Of a DNA stretch of 45,648 nucleotides, positions 26,541 through 34,421 are shown one piece after another. Origin of the DNA: Acetobacter sp. AN02 (GTDB lineage: Bacteria; Pseudomonadota; Alphaproteobacteria; Acetobacterales; Acetobacteraceae); the NCBI RefSeq assembly GCF_029759835.1, contig NZ_JAJJND010000008.1, forward strand, positions 1 through 45,648. The letters are read 5' to 3'. Positions within the stretch are counted from its first letter, which is position 1, and each line of letters begins with the position of its first letter. The translations under genes were made by a program, and so were the position numbers. The notes below the pieces were generated by a model. It was not told the DNA's origin. It ran no database searches and saw only the letters and a list, made by a program, of their open reading frames with translations.

Positions 26541-28105
26541 TTTTCAGAAACGGTTCCCTGATCGTTGGCGAGAACGGCTGAAAGTTCTGCGATTTTTGCG
26601 TCGCCGGGATAGAATTCGAAGGTGGTCCGCCAGCCTTTGATATGCGGATTGGGTTCCACAACCACGTTGCGGATATTTCCGGCGGAGGTCTGCGGGATGA
26701 GGTGGAATTTCGCGTCCGGAGCCAGATCCTCGAAGGGGGCACCGGTGAAGTCGATGGCGAAGAAGCGGCCGTCCTTGTGATCCGTGACCATGCCGACGCG
26801 GGTTTCCCCGATGCGGGCGAGGCGGGTCGGGAAGGGTGTGTCCGCGCCCCAGTACATCCGGTAGGCGTAGGGGTATTCGTGACCGGCTTTGAGGGGATCT
26901 TTCGGTCTCCAGAAGGAGACGATGTTGTCGTTGACCTCGTTGGGCGTGGGAATTTCCACGAGGTCCACCGAGCCCGGTCCCCAGTCCCCGATCGGTTCGA
27001 TCCACAGAGAGGGGCGTTTTTCGTAATTGAGCGCGAGATCCTCGAAATCCCGGAAGGTCCGGCGGCGCTGCATCAGTCCGAAACCGCGCGGCGAGATGTC
27101 GGAGAAGGCCGAGAACTGGAGATCCAGCGGGTTTCTCAGCGGGCGGAAGAGCTGCTGGTCCGAGCCTGTCCAGATCTGCAGGGCCTCGCTGTCATGCGCG
27201 GCGGGGCGCCAGTCATCGATATGGCTGCGGTCATTGGCGTCGAAATAGTACATGCCCGTCAGCGGGGCGATTCCGGATTCCGAGATGGCCACGCGGGGGA
27301 AGAGCGTGGATTGCACGTCGAAGATCGTCATGTCTCCGGGGCGGATCGTGAAGCGGAAGGCCCCGGCGAGGGAGGGGCTGTCGAGCAGGGCGTGCAGGAC
27401 CACGAGGTCCATGCCGGGCTGCGGGCGTTCGAGCCAGAAGGCGCGGAAGAGGGCGAATTCCTCTCCCCTTGCGGCATCTCCGGTTCCGTCGGCAAAGCCG
27501 CGCGCGGAGAGGCCGTAATTCTGGCCGCGTGCGACGGCGCGGAAATATGAGGCGCCGAGGAAGACGCAGAATTCCTCCATCACGCCCGGCGTGTTGATGG
27601 CGTAGCGCAGGCGGAGGCCGGAGAAACCGATATCATCGGTGACGCGAAGCGCCGGGTCTCCGTATGTGAACATGTCCGGGTTGTACGGCACCGGGGCGTA
27701 CTGACCGTCCACGACCTCGTAGATGTCGATCTTCGGGGAATAGAGATAGCCGCGCGGGAAGAACTCGACATCGAAGGCGAGATTCTGTCCGTGCCACAGG
27801 GCCATGTCCGGGCGGAAGGCGATGGAGCTGAACTGGTCGAAATTCAGGTTCGAGATCGCCTTGGGAAGGGTCTGGTCCGGCGCCTTGTAGGCCGATGCGG
27901 CGAGGCGGCGGGCGATATCGCTGACGGTGTGATTTTCGAAGGGGAGCGGGCGGTGCGATTTGTCCGTTCCGGCTGCGCGGGCCTGCCGGGCACCTGCTCC
28001 GCCTGCAAGGGCGAGGATTGAGGCTGCGGCGGCGCTGCTCCGCAGGAGCTCACGACGGGGGAGAGTTCTCGAAGGATCAGTCCGGGTCGGGAGGTGGGAT
28101 GGCAC
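26516..28105 (-). CDS. opgG: periplasmic glucan biosynthesis protein MdoG/MdoD (OpgG/OpgD)
   Basis: This 529-residue periplasmic protein shapes or branches the glucan made by OpgH. The N-terminus TLPRRELLRSSAAAASILAL carries a twin-arginine motif and Ala-rich core, cleaved near ARAAG. Tat export is known for the paralogue OpgD, so this may be OpgD-like. The body has the family segments PLPFENHTVSDIARRLA, DQFSSIAFRPDMALWHG and FPRGYLYSPKIDIYEV, and the end has WRTTFEFYPGDAK. The GTG 28105 start has AAGGA about ten bases upstream. It is the first gene of opgGH. Confidence 0.92.
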   Translation of the reverse strand: MPSHLPTRTDPSRTLPRRELLRSSAAAASILALAGGAGARQARAAGTDKSHRPLPFENHTVSDIARRLAASAYKAPDQTLPKAISNLNFDQFSSIAFRPDMALWHGQNLAFDVEFFPRGYLYSPKIDIYEVVDGQYAPVPYNPDMFTYGDPALRVTDDIGFSGLRLRYAINTPGVMEEFCVFLGASYFRAVARGQNYGLSARGFADGTGDAARGEEFALFRAFWLERPQPGMDLVVLHALLDSPSLAGAFRFTIRPGDMTIFDVQSTLFPRVAISESGIAPLTGMYYFDANDRSHIDDWRPAAHDSEALQIWTGSDQQLFRPLRNPLDLQFSAFSDISPRGFGLMQRRRTFRDFEDLALNYEKRPSLWIEPIGDWGPGSVDLVEIPTPNEVNDNIVSFWRPKDPLKAGHEYPYAYRMYWGADTPFPTRLARIGETRVGMVTDHKDGRFFAIDFTGAPFEDLAPDAKFHLIPQTSAGNIRNVVVEPNPHIKGWRTTFEFYPGDAKIAELSAVLANDQGTVSEKWMYRWTP

Positions 28106-28189
28106 TCTTGGATATTCCTTACGGCCGCAGCCTTCTGTCCTGGCCGCATGGCCCGGATGTGTGACGAAACATGACAGACAATGACAGTG

Positions 28190-28552
28190 TCACGGCGAAG
28201 TGTTCTTTTCAGGGCGTGCGATTTTTTTCGCAAGCCCCTCCAGGGCGGAGCTGCTTCCCCGGGTGGCAAGAAGTTCCGCCTCGCGATAGAGTCTCACGAT
28301 TGTGTGACCTGTTTCGGTGAGGAATGCGCCGCCGCCGCCGCCGGGGCGTGTGCCGACCAGCGGTTCGGAGAAGAGCGCGTTGACGGATTCCACGAGGAGC
28401 CAGGCGCGGCGGTAGGACATGCCCATGGCGCGGCCTGCGGCGGAGATGGAGCCGGTTGCGTCGATATGTTCGAGCAGGATGATCTTTCCGTGGCCGAGGG
28501 CCGGGCGTCCGTCGATATCGATTCTGAGGGTGAGGCGCAGTGAGTCCGCCAT
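28190..28552 (-). CDS. ModE-type winged-helix DNA-binding protein (no molybdate domain)
   Basis: This 120-residue protein matches the N-terminal DNA-binding half of ModE: LLEHIDATGSISAAGRAMGM then SYRRAWLLVESVNALFSEPL, and GGGGGAFLTETGHTIVRLYR. The C-terminal Mop/TOBE molybdate-binding domains of full ModE are missing, so it either does not sense molybdate directly or uses a partner. GGGAGAG precedes ATG 28552. It is divergent from a run of molybdenum genes (28621-33452), and an inverted repeat lies between, so it is the likely local regulator. Confidence 0.85.
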   Translation of the reverse strand: MADSLRLTLRIDIDGRPALGHGKIILLEHIDATGSISAAGRAMGMSYRRAWLLVESVNALFSEPLVGTRPGGGGGAFLTETGHTIVRLYREAELLATRGSSSALEGLAKKIARPEKNTSP

Positions 28553-28559
28553 GGTCTCT

Positions 28560-28610
28560 CCCGTTTATGTCTGTTCCCGGGTAAAGGCCGGTGGAGGTAG
28601 TGTAAACGGG
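28560..28610. promoter_or_regulatory. inverted repeat in the divergent modE-like promoter region
   Basis: CCCGTTTA (28560-28567) has an exact inverted copy TAAACGGG (28603-28610), 35 bases apart, with TTCCCGGGTAA (28574-28584) between them. The region is only 68 bases long and drives two divergent genes. It is a candidate operator for the ModE-type protein, though it does not look like the E. coli ModE box. Confidence 0.4.
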
Positions 28611-28620
28611 TTTATGGCAT

Positions 28621-29142
28621 ATGGCTTCCTTGTCCGGCTCCCTGTTCTGGCGTCCGATGTCTGCGGAGGATCTTCCGGCGGTGTCCCGGCTGGCTGGTCT
28701 GATTCATGCGGATTATCCGGAGGATGACGCGGTTTTTGCAGAGCGTCTGCATCTGTGTCCTGCGGGATGCTTCCTTCTGGAGGGCGCGGACGGGGCGGCC
28801 TGCGGCTATCTTTTCAGTCATCCCTGGCGGACGGACGGGCGCTGTAAGGAGGTGGTTCCGGCGCTCAATACGCTGATCGGGGCGCTGCCTGAATGTCCTG
28901 ACTTCTGGTATCTGCATGATATTGCACTGATTTCCGGGGCACGTGGCACGGGCATGGCGCGGGCGGGGATCATGCTTGTCCAGGCGGCGGCGGTGCATGC
29001 TAGGGTCGGGCGGATTGTTCTGACCTCGACAGCGGCGGCTGTGGAATTCTGGCGCGCACAGGGGTTTGAGCGATGCCGCAGCGGGCAGGGGAACCTCGGG
29101 TCCTATGGTGCCGGGGCGGTCCTGTTCGAGCGTGCTGTCTGA
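28621..29142 (+). CDS. GNAT family N-acetyltransferase
   Basis: The 173-residue protein has the GNAT fold: an N-terminal FWRPMSAEDLPAVSRLAGLI, a central ACGYLFSHPW strand, the acetyl-CoA pyrophosphate loop ALISGARGTGMARAGI (R/Q-x-x-G-x-A type, somewhat altered) and the C-terminal VLTSTAAAVEFWRAQGFERC. The substrate cannot be told. No clear Shine-Dalgarno is seen close to ATG 28621; GGAGG lies 24 bases upstream. Its place between a ModE-like regulator and molybdoenzyme genes suggests, without proof, a link to that system. Confidence 0.82.
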   Translation: MASLSGSLFWRPMSAEDLPAVSRLAGLIHADYPEDDAVFAERLHLCPAGCFLLEGADGAACGYLFSHPWRTDGRCKEVVPALNTLIGALPECPDFWYLHDIALISGARGTGMARAGIMLVQAAAVHARVGRIVLTSTAAAVEFWRAQGFERCRSGQGNLGSYGAGAVLFERAV

Positions 29143-29158
29143 GGTGCTGCGGTCTGTT

Positions 29159-29188
29159 TTGATTGTTGCGGGAGAATATATCTTATAG
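29159..29188 (+). promoter_or_regulatory. candidate promoter of the NarM-like/oxidoreductase genes
   Basis: TTGATT (29159-29164) and TTATAG (29183-29188), 18 bases apart, lie in an unusually AT-rich gap of 94 bases between the GNAT gene and the NarM-like gene. The palindrome GCATATGC (29207-29214) follows. Weak but suggestive of a separate start of transcription. Confidence 0.3.
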
Positions 29189-29236
29189 GGTAAGGAAAAT
29201 TTCGCAGCATATGCGGGGGAGCGCGGTTTTTTCGGG

Positions 29237-29686
29237 ATGCTTTTTGAATTCGAGAGCGATTTCGCCGGGTCTTTGCGGTGTATTCCCATGATCGTGCGCC
29301 AGAAGCTCGATCTTGCCGGGATAAAGCTGAGCCTACGGCAGTGGAGCCGGTTTTCCCGCGAGGACAGGGGGCGTCTTGCGGAGTTTCCCTGTGAGACGGC
29401 GGCGGATGTGGCGGTCTGTCGCTCTGTGATTCTGGGGCTGATTGAGTCGTGCTGCGATGAGCCTGCGGTTTTTCTCGGCCCGCAGGAGTATGATGTATGG
29501 CAGCGCGGGGACCGGATGCCTGAGGCTGTTGAGAGTCAGGCAGCTGCGGATGGTGTGGCGCCCCCTGCGGCGGAGGTGTGGGCCGATCTCAGTCCGCTGC
29601 AGCGTTTTGCGCTGATCAAGCTTGCGCGGTCGAAGCATGAAAATGAGAATTTTGTTCCGGCAATGAAGGAATTCGGAATTCTTTAA
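29237..29686 (+). CDS. nitrate reductase-associated protein, NarM-like
   Basis: This 149-residue protein starts MLFEFESDFAGSLRCIPMIV and continues RQKLDLAGIKLSLRQW, with PCETAADVAVCRSVI in the middle and LSPLQRFALIKLARSKHEN near the end. This matches the pattern I know for the nitrate-reductase-associated family (NarM), which cyanobacteria need for activity of the molybdoenzyme NarB. No nitrate reductase is in the window; the next gene, 32 bases on, is an FdhF/YdeP-type molybdopterin oxidoreductase. It is most likely a maturation or stability factor for that enzyme. Cys15, Cys52 and Cys61-type residues could be functional. The Shine-Dalgarno is not well placed. Confidence 0.75.
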   Translation: MLFEFESDFAGSLRCIPMIVRQKLDLAGIKLSLRQWSRFSREDRGRLAEFPCETAADVAVCRSVILGLIESCCDEPAVFLGPQEYDVWQRGDRMPEAVESQAAADGVAPPAAEVWADLSPLQRFALIKLARSKHENENFVPAMKEFGIL

Positions 29687-29718
29687 TCCGGATGTTTCTG
29701 TCCGGGGAGGAGAGGGCA

Positions 29719-32028
29719 ATGAGCAAGGAAAAAGACGCAGAATTCAAACCCTATCACCATCCTGCCGGAGGCTGGGGTGCTGCGGGTGCGACGGCGAAGG
29801 TTCTGATGGAGCAGAGCGTGCTTGTGAAAGGCTCGCGCGGGCTTCTGGCGATGAATCAGCCGGGCGGCTTCAAATGTCCGAGCTGTGCCTTTCCCGATCC
29901 GGACCACAGAAAGAAGCTGGAATTCTGTGAGAACGGAGCAAAGGCCTTGGCGCATGAGGCGACGAAGGCCCGTGTGACCCGTGCGTTCTTTGAGAAATAC
30001 ACTGTTTCCGAGCTTATGGAGCAGAGCGACTACTGGCTTGAGATGCAGGGGCGTCTGACGGAGCCGATGCGCTATGATCCGGCGACCGACCGCTATGTGC
30101 CTGTGTCGTGGGATGACGCGTTTGCGCTGATCGGGCGACATCTGCAGGCGCTGGACAGCCCGCATGAGGCGGAGTTCTACACGTCGGGGCGGACCGCGAA
30201 CGAGACGGCGTTTCTCTATTCGATTTTTGTCCGTGAGTTCGGGACGAATAATTTTCCTGACTGCTCGAACATGTGCCATGAGCCGACCAGCCGTGGCCTT
30301 CCGGCCTCGATCGGGATCGGCAAGGGCACGATCGTCATGGCTGATTTCGATCATGCCGAGGCGATTTTCGTGGTCGGACAGAATACCGGGACGAATTCTC
30401 CGCGTATGATGACCAATCTGGTCGAGGCGAGGAAGCGCGGTGTTCCGATCGTGCTGATCAATCCGATGCCCGAGCGTGCGCTGATCCGCTTTACCGAGCC
30501 GCAGGACGTCGTGAAGATGGCGACCTTCGGGTCCACGCCGATTTCCAGCGAGTTCGTTCACGTCCGGATCGGCGGCGATCTGGCGGTGTTCAAGGGCATG
30601 ATGCGGGTTCTGTTTGAGGCCGATGCGCGGGGGGAGGACGTTCTCGACAAGGCGTTTATCGGTGAGCACACGGTCGGGCTTGAGGCGCTGCGTGCGGATG
30701 TCATGAGCTGTTCCTGGGACGATATCACCCGGATGGCGGGCGTGTCCGAGGAGCAGATCCGCCGCGTGGCGGAAATTTACATGAAATCCTCCGCGACGGT
30801 GATCTGCTACGGCATGGGCATCACCCAGCATCAGCAGGGGTCCCGCCTGATCCAGCAGATTGCTAACCTGCTTCTCCTGCGTGGTAATTTCGGGAAACCC
30901 GGAGCGGGGATTGCACCGATCCGCGGTCATTCGAATGTCCAGGGAGACCGGACGGTCGGCATCGATGAGAAGCCGACGCAGGACTATCTGGACCGGGTGC
31001 GCGATGTGTTCGGCTTCGAGCCGCCGCGTGAGCACGGGCATGATGTCGTGGCCTCCCTTGAGGCGATGGAAGCGGGGACGGCGAAGGTCTTTATCGGGCT
31101 GGGTGGCAATTTCGTCCGGGCGGTTCCGGATACGGAGCGGTCCTATGCCGCGATGGCACGGCTGAATCTGACGGTCGGGATCGCGACGAAGCTCAACCGC
31201 GGCCATCTGGTTCACGGGAGGGAGGCGCTGCTGCTTCCGGTTGTCGCGCGGTCGGAGATCATCCGCACCTCTGCGGGTGAGCAGTTCGTGACGATCGAGG
31301 ATGCGATGTCGAACGTGACGGCGTCGCGCGGCGTGTTTGAGCCCGTGTCGCAGGATGTTCTTCCGGAGACCGAGATCGTCTGCCGGATGGCGATGGCGAC
31401 GCTGCCGGGCTCTTCGACGGCGTGGGCGGATTATATGGCCGATTACACGCTGATCCGCGACAGGATCGGTCAGGTCTATCCGGCGATCTATGCGGATTTC
31501 TCGGAGCGTATCCGGGATCCGCATGGATTCCATCTGGATATTCCGCCGCGCCGGCGTGTGTGGAAGACGCAGACCGGCAAGGCGAATTTCCTGGTTTTCC
31601 CGGGTCTTGAGGCGGATGTTCCGGTTGATGATCCCGCGATGCTGCGTCTGGCGACGATCCGCTCGCATGATCAGTACAACACCACGATCTACAGTAACAG
31701 CGACCGCTATCGCGGTGTGTATAACACCCGGCTGGTTGTGTTCATGAACCGTGACGACATGAAGGATCGCGGGCTGGAGAACGGCTCGGTGATCGGCCTG
31801 GAGACATACAGCGATGACGGATATCACCGTTATGTCGATGGTCTGACGGTGATTGACTATCCGATGTCCCGGGGTGCGATCGCGGGATATTATCCGGAGC
31901 TCAATCCCCTGCTGCCGCTGGGATATTTTGATGAGATCAGCGGCACCCCGGCGGCGAAATCGATCCCGGTGAAGGTGGTGCCCAGCACTGCCGGTGCCGT
32001 TCCGATGCGGTTTGAGGGTCAGGGCTGA
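29719..32028 (+). CDS. FdhF/YdeP-type molybdopterin oxidoreductase (formate dehydrogenase-like alpha subunit)
   Basis: The protein has 769 residues. ATG 29719 follows GGGGAGGAGA, and the frame is open upstream to 29692. The N-terminal Cys cluster KCPSCAFPDPDHRKKLEFC is followed by ENGAKA, the YdeP/Fdhalpha-like signature with a reduced cluster ligand set. The likely molybdenum ligand is Cys in DCSNMCHEPTSRGLPASIG. Later come FVVGQNTGTNSPRMM, GMGITQHQQGSRLIQQ and RGHSNVQGDRTVGI (bis-MGD binding). There is no signal peptide, so it is cytoplasmic. The partner electron-transfer subunit is not encoded here. Formate is the usual guess for this family, but YdeP members are not well characterised. 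Confidence 0.88.
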   Translation: MSKEKDAEFKPYHHPAGGWGAAGATAKVLMEQSVLVKGSRGLLAMNQPGGFKCPSCAFPDPDHRKKLEFCENGAKALAHEATKARVTRAFFEKYTVSELMEQSDYWLEMQGRLTEPMRYDPATDRYVPVSWDDAFALIGRHLQALDSPHEAEFYTSGRTANETAFLYSIFVREFGTNNFPDCSNMCHEPTSRGLPASIGIGKGTIVMADFDHAEAIFVVGQNTGTNSPRMMTNLVEARKRGVPIVLINPMPERALIRFTEPQDVVKMATFGSTPISSEFVHVRIGGDLAVFKGMMRVLFEADARGEDVLDKAFIGEHTVGLEALRADVMSCSWDDITRMAGVSEEQIRRVAEIYMKSSATVICYGMGITQHQQGSRLIQQIANLLLLRGNFGKPGAGIAPIRGHSNVQGDRTVGIDEKPTQDYLDRVRDVFGFEPPREHGHDVVASLEAMEAGTAKVFIGLGGNFVRAVPDTERSYAAMARLNLTVGIATKLNRGHLVHGREALLLPVVARSEIIRTSAGEQFVTIEDAMSNVTASRGVFEPVSQDVLPETEIVCRMAMATLPGSSTAWADYMADYTLIRDRIGQVYPAIYADFSERIRDPHGFHLDIPPRRRVWKTQTGKANFLVFPGLEADVPVDDPAMLRLATIRSHDQYNTTIYSNSDRYRGVYNTRLVVFMNRDDMKDRGLENGSVIGLETYSDDGYHRYVDGLTVIDYPMSRGAIAGYYPELNPLLPLGYFDEISGTPAAKSIPVKVVPSTAGAVPMRFEGQG

Positions 32029-32053
32029 GGCCTGCTCTGGTGGTTCCGCTCCG

Positions 32054-32644
32054 GTGATTCCGCTCTGGGGGCTGGTTCTGGCCGGGGGAGCAAGCCGCCG
32101 GATGGGGCAGGATAAGGCGGCGCTGGTCTATGGCGGGCGTCCGCAGCTTGCCCGGGCGTTCGGGCTTGTCTCCCCGCGGACGGAGCGGAGCTTCGTCTCG
32201 CTCCGTCCGGATCAGGGGGATGACCCCCTGCGGTCCGGCTGGCCCGGGATTACGGATATGACGGGGGCAGACGGACCGGCTGCCGGGATTCTTGCGGCTC
32301 ATGATGCATACCCGGATGTGGCCTGGCTGGTGCTGGCCTGTGATCTGCCTTTTCTGGATGAAGACTCTCTGGATGCGCTGATCGGTGCAAGGGCTGCGGG
32401 GTGCTCTGCCATTGCATTCCGGAGCGAGCATGACGGGGTGCCGGAGCCGCTCTGCACGATATGGGAGCCTGAGGCTCTGGCGCGTCTGCGGCTTCAGATG
32501 GCCGGAGGCGGCGGGAGTCTGCGCCGGGTTCTTGCGGCGGCGGATGTCTGTGTGCTGTCGCCGCGCACGCCGGGGGCTCTGGATAATATCAATACGCCAG
32601 AGGAACGCGCAGAGGCTGTGATGCGCCTTGCGGACGGAGGCTGA
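32054..32644 (+). CDS. mobA: molybdenum cofactor guanylyltransferase
   Basis: This protein of about 196 residues attaches GMP to molybdopterin to form MGD, needed by the upstream oxidoreductase. It shows LVLAGGASRRMGQDKAAL (GTP binding), TGADGPAAGILAA, VLACDLPFLDED and ends with DNINTPEE, all MobA hallmarks. The frame is open from ATG 31994, inside the previous gene. GTG 32054 gives the usual N-terminus (VIPLWGLVLAGG) and is preferred, although the Shine-Dalgarno is weak either way. It is followed by fdhD with a 4-base gap. Confidence 0.9.
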   Translation: MIPLWGLVLAGGASRRMGQDKAALVYGGRPQLARAFGLVSPRTERSFVSLRPDQGDDPLRSGWPGITDMTGADGPAAGILAAHDAYPDVAWLVLACDLPFLDEDSLDALIGARAAGCSAIAFRSEHDGVPEPLCTIWEPEALARLRLQMAGGGGSLRRVLAAADVCVLSPRTPGALDNINTPEERAEAVMRLADGG

Positions 32645-32648
32645 GCGG

Positions 32649-33452
32649 ATGACGGCGCTGTTTTATGGCCTGGATGTCGTGCCGCTTGGATCCCCGGATG
32701 AGGGGACTGTTCTGAATGTTGCGGATGAGGTTCCGGTTCGCCTGAGATTCAATGGAATCTTTCCATATGGCACCATGATGATGAGCCCTGATCAGGTCGA
32801 GGATTTTGCGTATGGCTTCTGCCTGACGGAGGGAATTGCCGGGAGCGCGGAGGATATCCGCTCGGTTGTTGTCACGCAGTTGCAGGATGGCTGTGATCTG
32901 GATGTGACGGTGTCCGGGGCATGTCTGGCGGCCCTGCTGCGGCGTGCTCCGCGGGCACAGACGGGGCATACGGGATGCGGGATCTGCGGGACGGATGAGA
33001 TTCCTGCCGTGGAGACCCCGGATATTCCGGTTTTGCCCCGGGGCGACGGGATTACCGTGGAGGCGATCCGGCGGGGGCTGAGGGATCTTGAATCCCGGCA
33101 GGTTTTGAATGCCGCGACCAGGATGGTTCATGCGGCGGCGTGGGCGGACCGGGAGGGGCGTATTGAGCTGATCAGGGAGGATGTCGGCCGGCATAATGCG
33201 CTGGACAAGCTGATCGGTGCGCGGATTCGTGCGGGGCAGACCGGTTCGGAGGGATTCTGTCTTCTCACCAGCCGGTATTCATACGAGATGGTTTTAAAGA
33301 CCCTGCGGGCCGGGATGGCAGTTGTCGTGGCGGTTTCGGCCCCGACATATCGGGCTTTCCGCCTTGCGGAACGCGGTGGTCAGACGCTGATCGCCATCGC
33401 GCGTCGTGACCGGCAGTTTCTGTTCTGCGGCGGCGATCGTATTTCCGGCTGA
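32649..33452 (+). CDS. fdhD: formate dehydrogenase accessory sulfurtransferase
   Basis: This 267-residue FdhD transfers sulfur from a cysteine desulfurase to the MGD cofactor of formate dehydrogenases. The catalytic CxxC is visible in GHTGCGICGTDE (about residue 117), with REDVGRHNALDKLIG and LLTSRYSYEMVLKTL as family signatures. ATG 32649 follows GGAGGCTGAGCGG and matches the start better than the upstream frame (32628). The presence of fdhD immediately after the oxidoreductase and mobA is the best evidence that the oxidoreductase is FDH-like. Confidence 0.94.
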   Translation: MTALFYGLDVVPLGSPDEGTVLNVADEVPVRLRFNGIFPYGTMMMSPDQVEDFAYGFCLTEGIAGSAEDIRSVVVTQLQDGCDLDVTVSGACLAALLRRAPRAQTGHTGCGICGTDEIPAVETPDIPVLPRGDGITVEAIRRGLRDLESRQVLNAATRMVHAAAWADREGRIELIREDVGRHNALDKLIGARIRAGQTGSEGFCLLTSRYSYEMVLKTLRAGMAVVVAVSAPTYRAFRLAERGGQTLIAIARRDRQFLFCGGDRISG

Positions 33453-33470
33453 ACACGGATGCTGCGTATT

Positions 33471-34262
33471 TCAGCGCGGATTACGGCGGGTTGAGGGGCG
33501 GCGGTTTGTCAGTCCGGAAAGCGGAAGGGCCGGGGAGAGAGCCTGCCCGCATCCTTCCTGGCATTTATGCTCCGTAAGGAATGCCAGTGTCTGGCGGGAA
33601 TCAATGCCCTCCGCGCGGGTTTTCAGCCCCAGATCGTGCGCAATACGCAGGAGGGCTGCGGCCAGCGGATGATCCGAGTGAATGTCGCCCGGATCCGTGA
33701 CGAAGAGATGCCGGTCGAGCTTGATCGTGCTGATCAGCCCCATAAAGGCGAGATCCCGCAGCAGGGTGAGGCTTGTCTGAGTATGGCCGAGGCCGGTCAT
33801 GACCACGCCCGCGCCTGCGTCTCTCAGTCCGGAGAGGGTGTAGATCATGTTTTCGGTAATGTTCAGCAGGGTTGATTCCGGGAATTCGATTTCCACGGAG
33901 GCTGCCGCGGTTCCGGTGTCCAGCAGGGTCTGCCGGAGGCGGCTGAGGAATTCGTCTTCCGTCTGGTCGCTGTTTTCATAAGGGATGGCCGTGCATCCGG
34001 GCAGGCGGGTTCCGGTTGCCGTTGCGGCGCAGACGCGTGAGAGCAGGTCTTCCCGCGCCCTGCCCTTCTGCCTGCGGCGGGCGGAGCGGAAGGGCATGAG
34101 AGCTGCCGTGGGGAGTATGTCTATGCCTGTGCGCTGCCCGTTGTGCAGATCATAGCGGATGATGACTTCCGGATTTTCGTCCGTGTGGTCAGGCTGGTGA
34201 GCAGCCATGCTCCGCGAATGGCCGGCATGAGGCCGTGTGAAGGCTGCAACGGTGTCGGGCAA
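33471..34262 (-). CDS. degenerate EAL-domain protein
   Basis: This 263-residue protein aligns by eye to the EAL fold. Retained features are GIDILP (where EAL should be), SVEIEFPEST (for the LELEITES segment), STIKLDRHLF (for LKIDRSF), and TRAEGIDSRQTLAFL (for the VAEGVET segment), then GCGQALSPALPLSGL. The EAL motif itself and the DDFG metal site (here TGLGHTQ) are lost, so c-di-GMP hydrolysis is unlikely; it may be a c-di-GMP receptor or protein-interaction domain. The start is uncertain: TTG 34262 has GAGAG nine bases upstream, while ATG 34208 has its GGAG too close. It is convergent with fdhD. Confidence 0.75.
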   Translation of the reverse strand: MPDTVAAFTRPHAGHSRSMAAHQPDHTDENPEVIIRYDLHNGQRTGIDILPTAALMPFRSARRRQKGRAREDLLSRVCAATATGTRLPGCTAIPYENSDQTEDEFLSRLRQTLLDTGTAAASVEIEFPESTLLNITENMIYTLSGLRDAGAGVVMTGLGHTQTSLTLLRDLAFMGLISTIKLDRHLFVTDPGDIHSDHPLAAALLRIAHDLGLKTRAEGIDSRQTLAFLTEHKCQEGCGQALSPALPLSGLTNRRPSTRRNPR

Positions 34263-34382
34263 GAGGTGTACTCTCTGTCTGGAAATTGTCTGTCATAAAG
34301 ATTCCACAGAGAGGTGACTGTCTGGTAAATAAAATGTCTAAAAAAGATATTTTCTGAAAAACCTCTGTCAGAACAGGGGTTC

Positions 34383-34414
34383 CGGCTCTCCCCCCCCCTG
34401 CGGAGGAGAGCCGG
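34383..34414. terminator. 10-bp hairpin after isocitrate dehydrogenase
   Basis: CCGGCTCTCC (34383-34392) pairs perfectly with GGAGAGCCGG (34405-34414), eight bases beyond the minus-strand idh stop. No T tract follows, so it may act with Rho or as an mRNA-stabilising hairpin. Confidence 0.5.
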
Positions 34415-34421
34415 GACCGGA

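Noticed and set aside
29683-31827. 714-codon open frame on the minus strand
   Set aside because: It is the antisense of the molybdopterin oxidoreductase gene. The translation is Arg/His/Pro-rich with no family motif. High GC content keeps such shadow frames open.
29719-32028. assimilatory nitrate reductase, suggested by the NarM-like neighbour
   Set aside because: The DCSNMCHEPTSRG and ENGAKA signatures and the following fdhD point to the FdhF/YdeP group.
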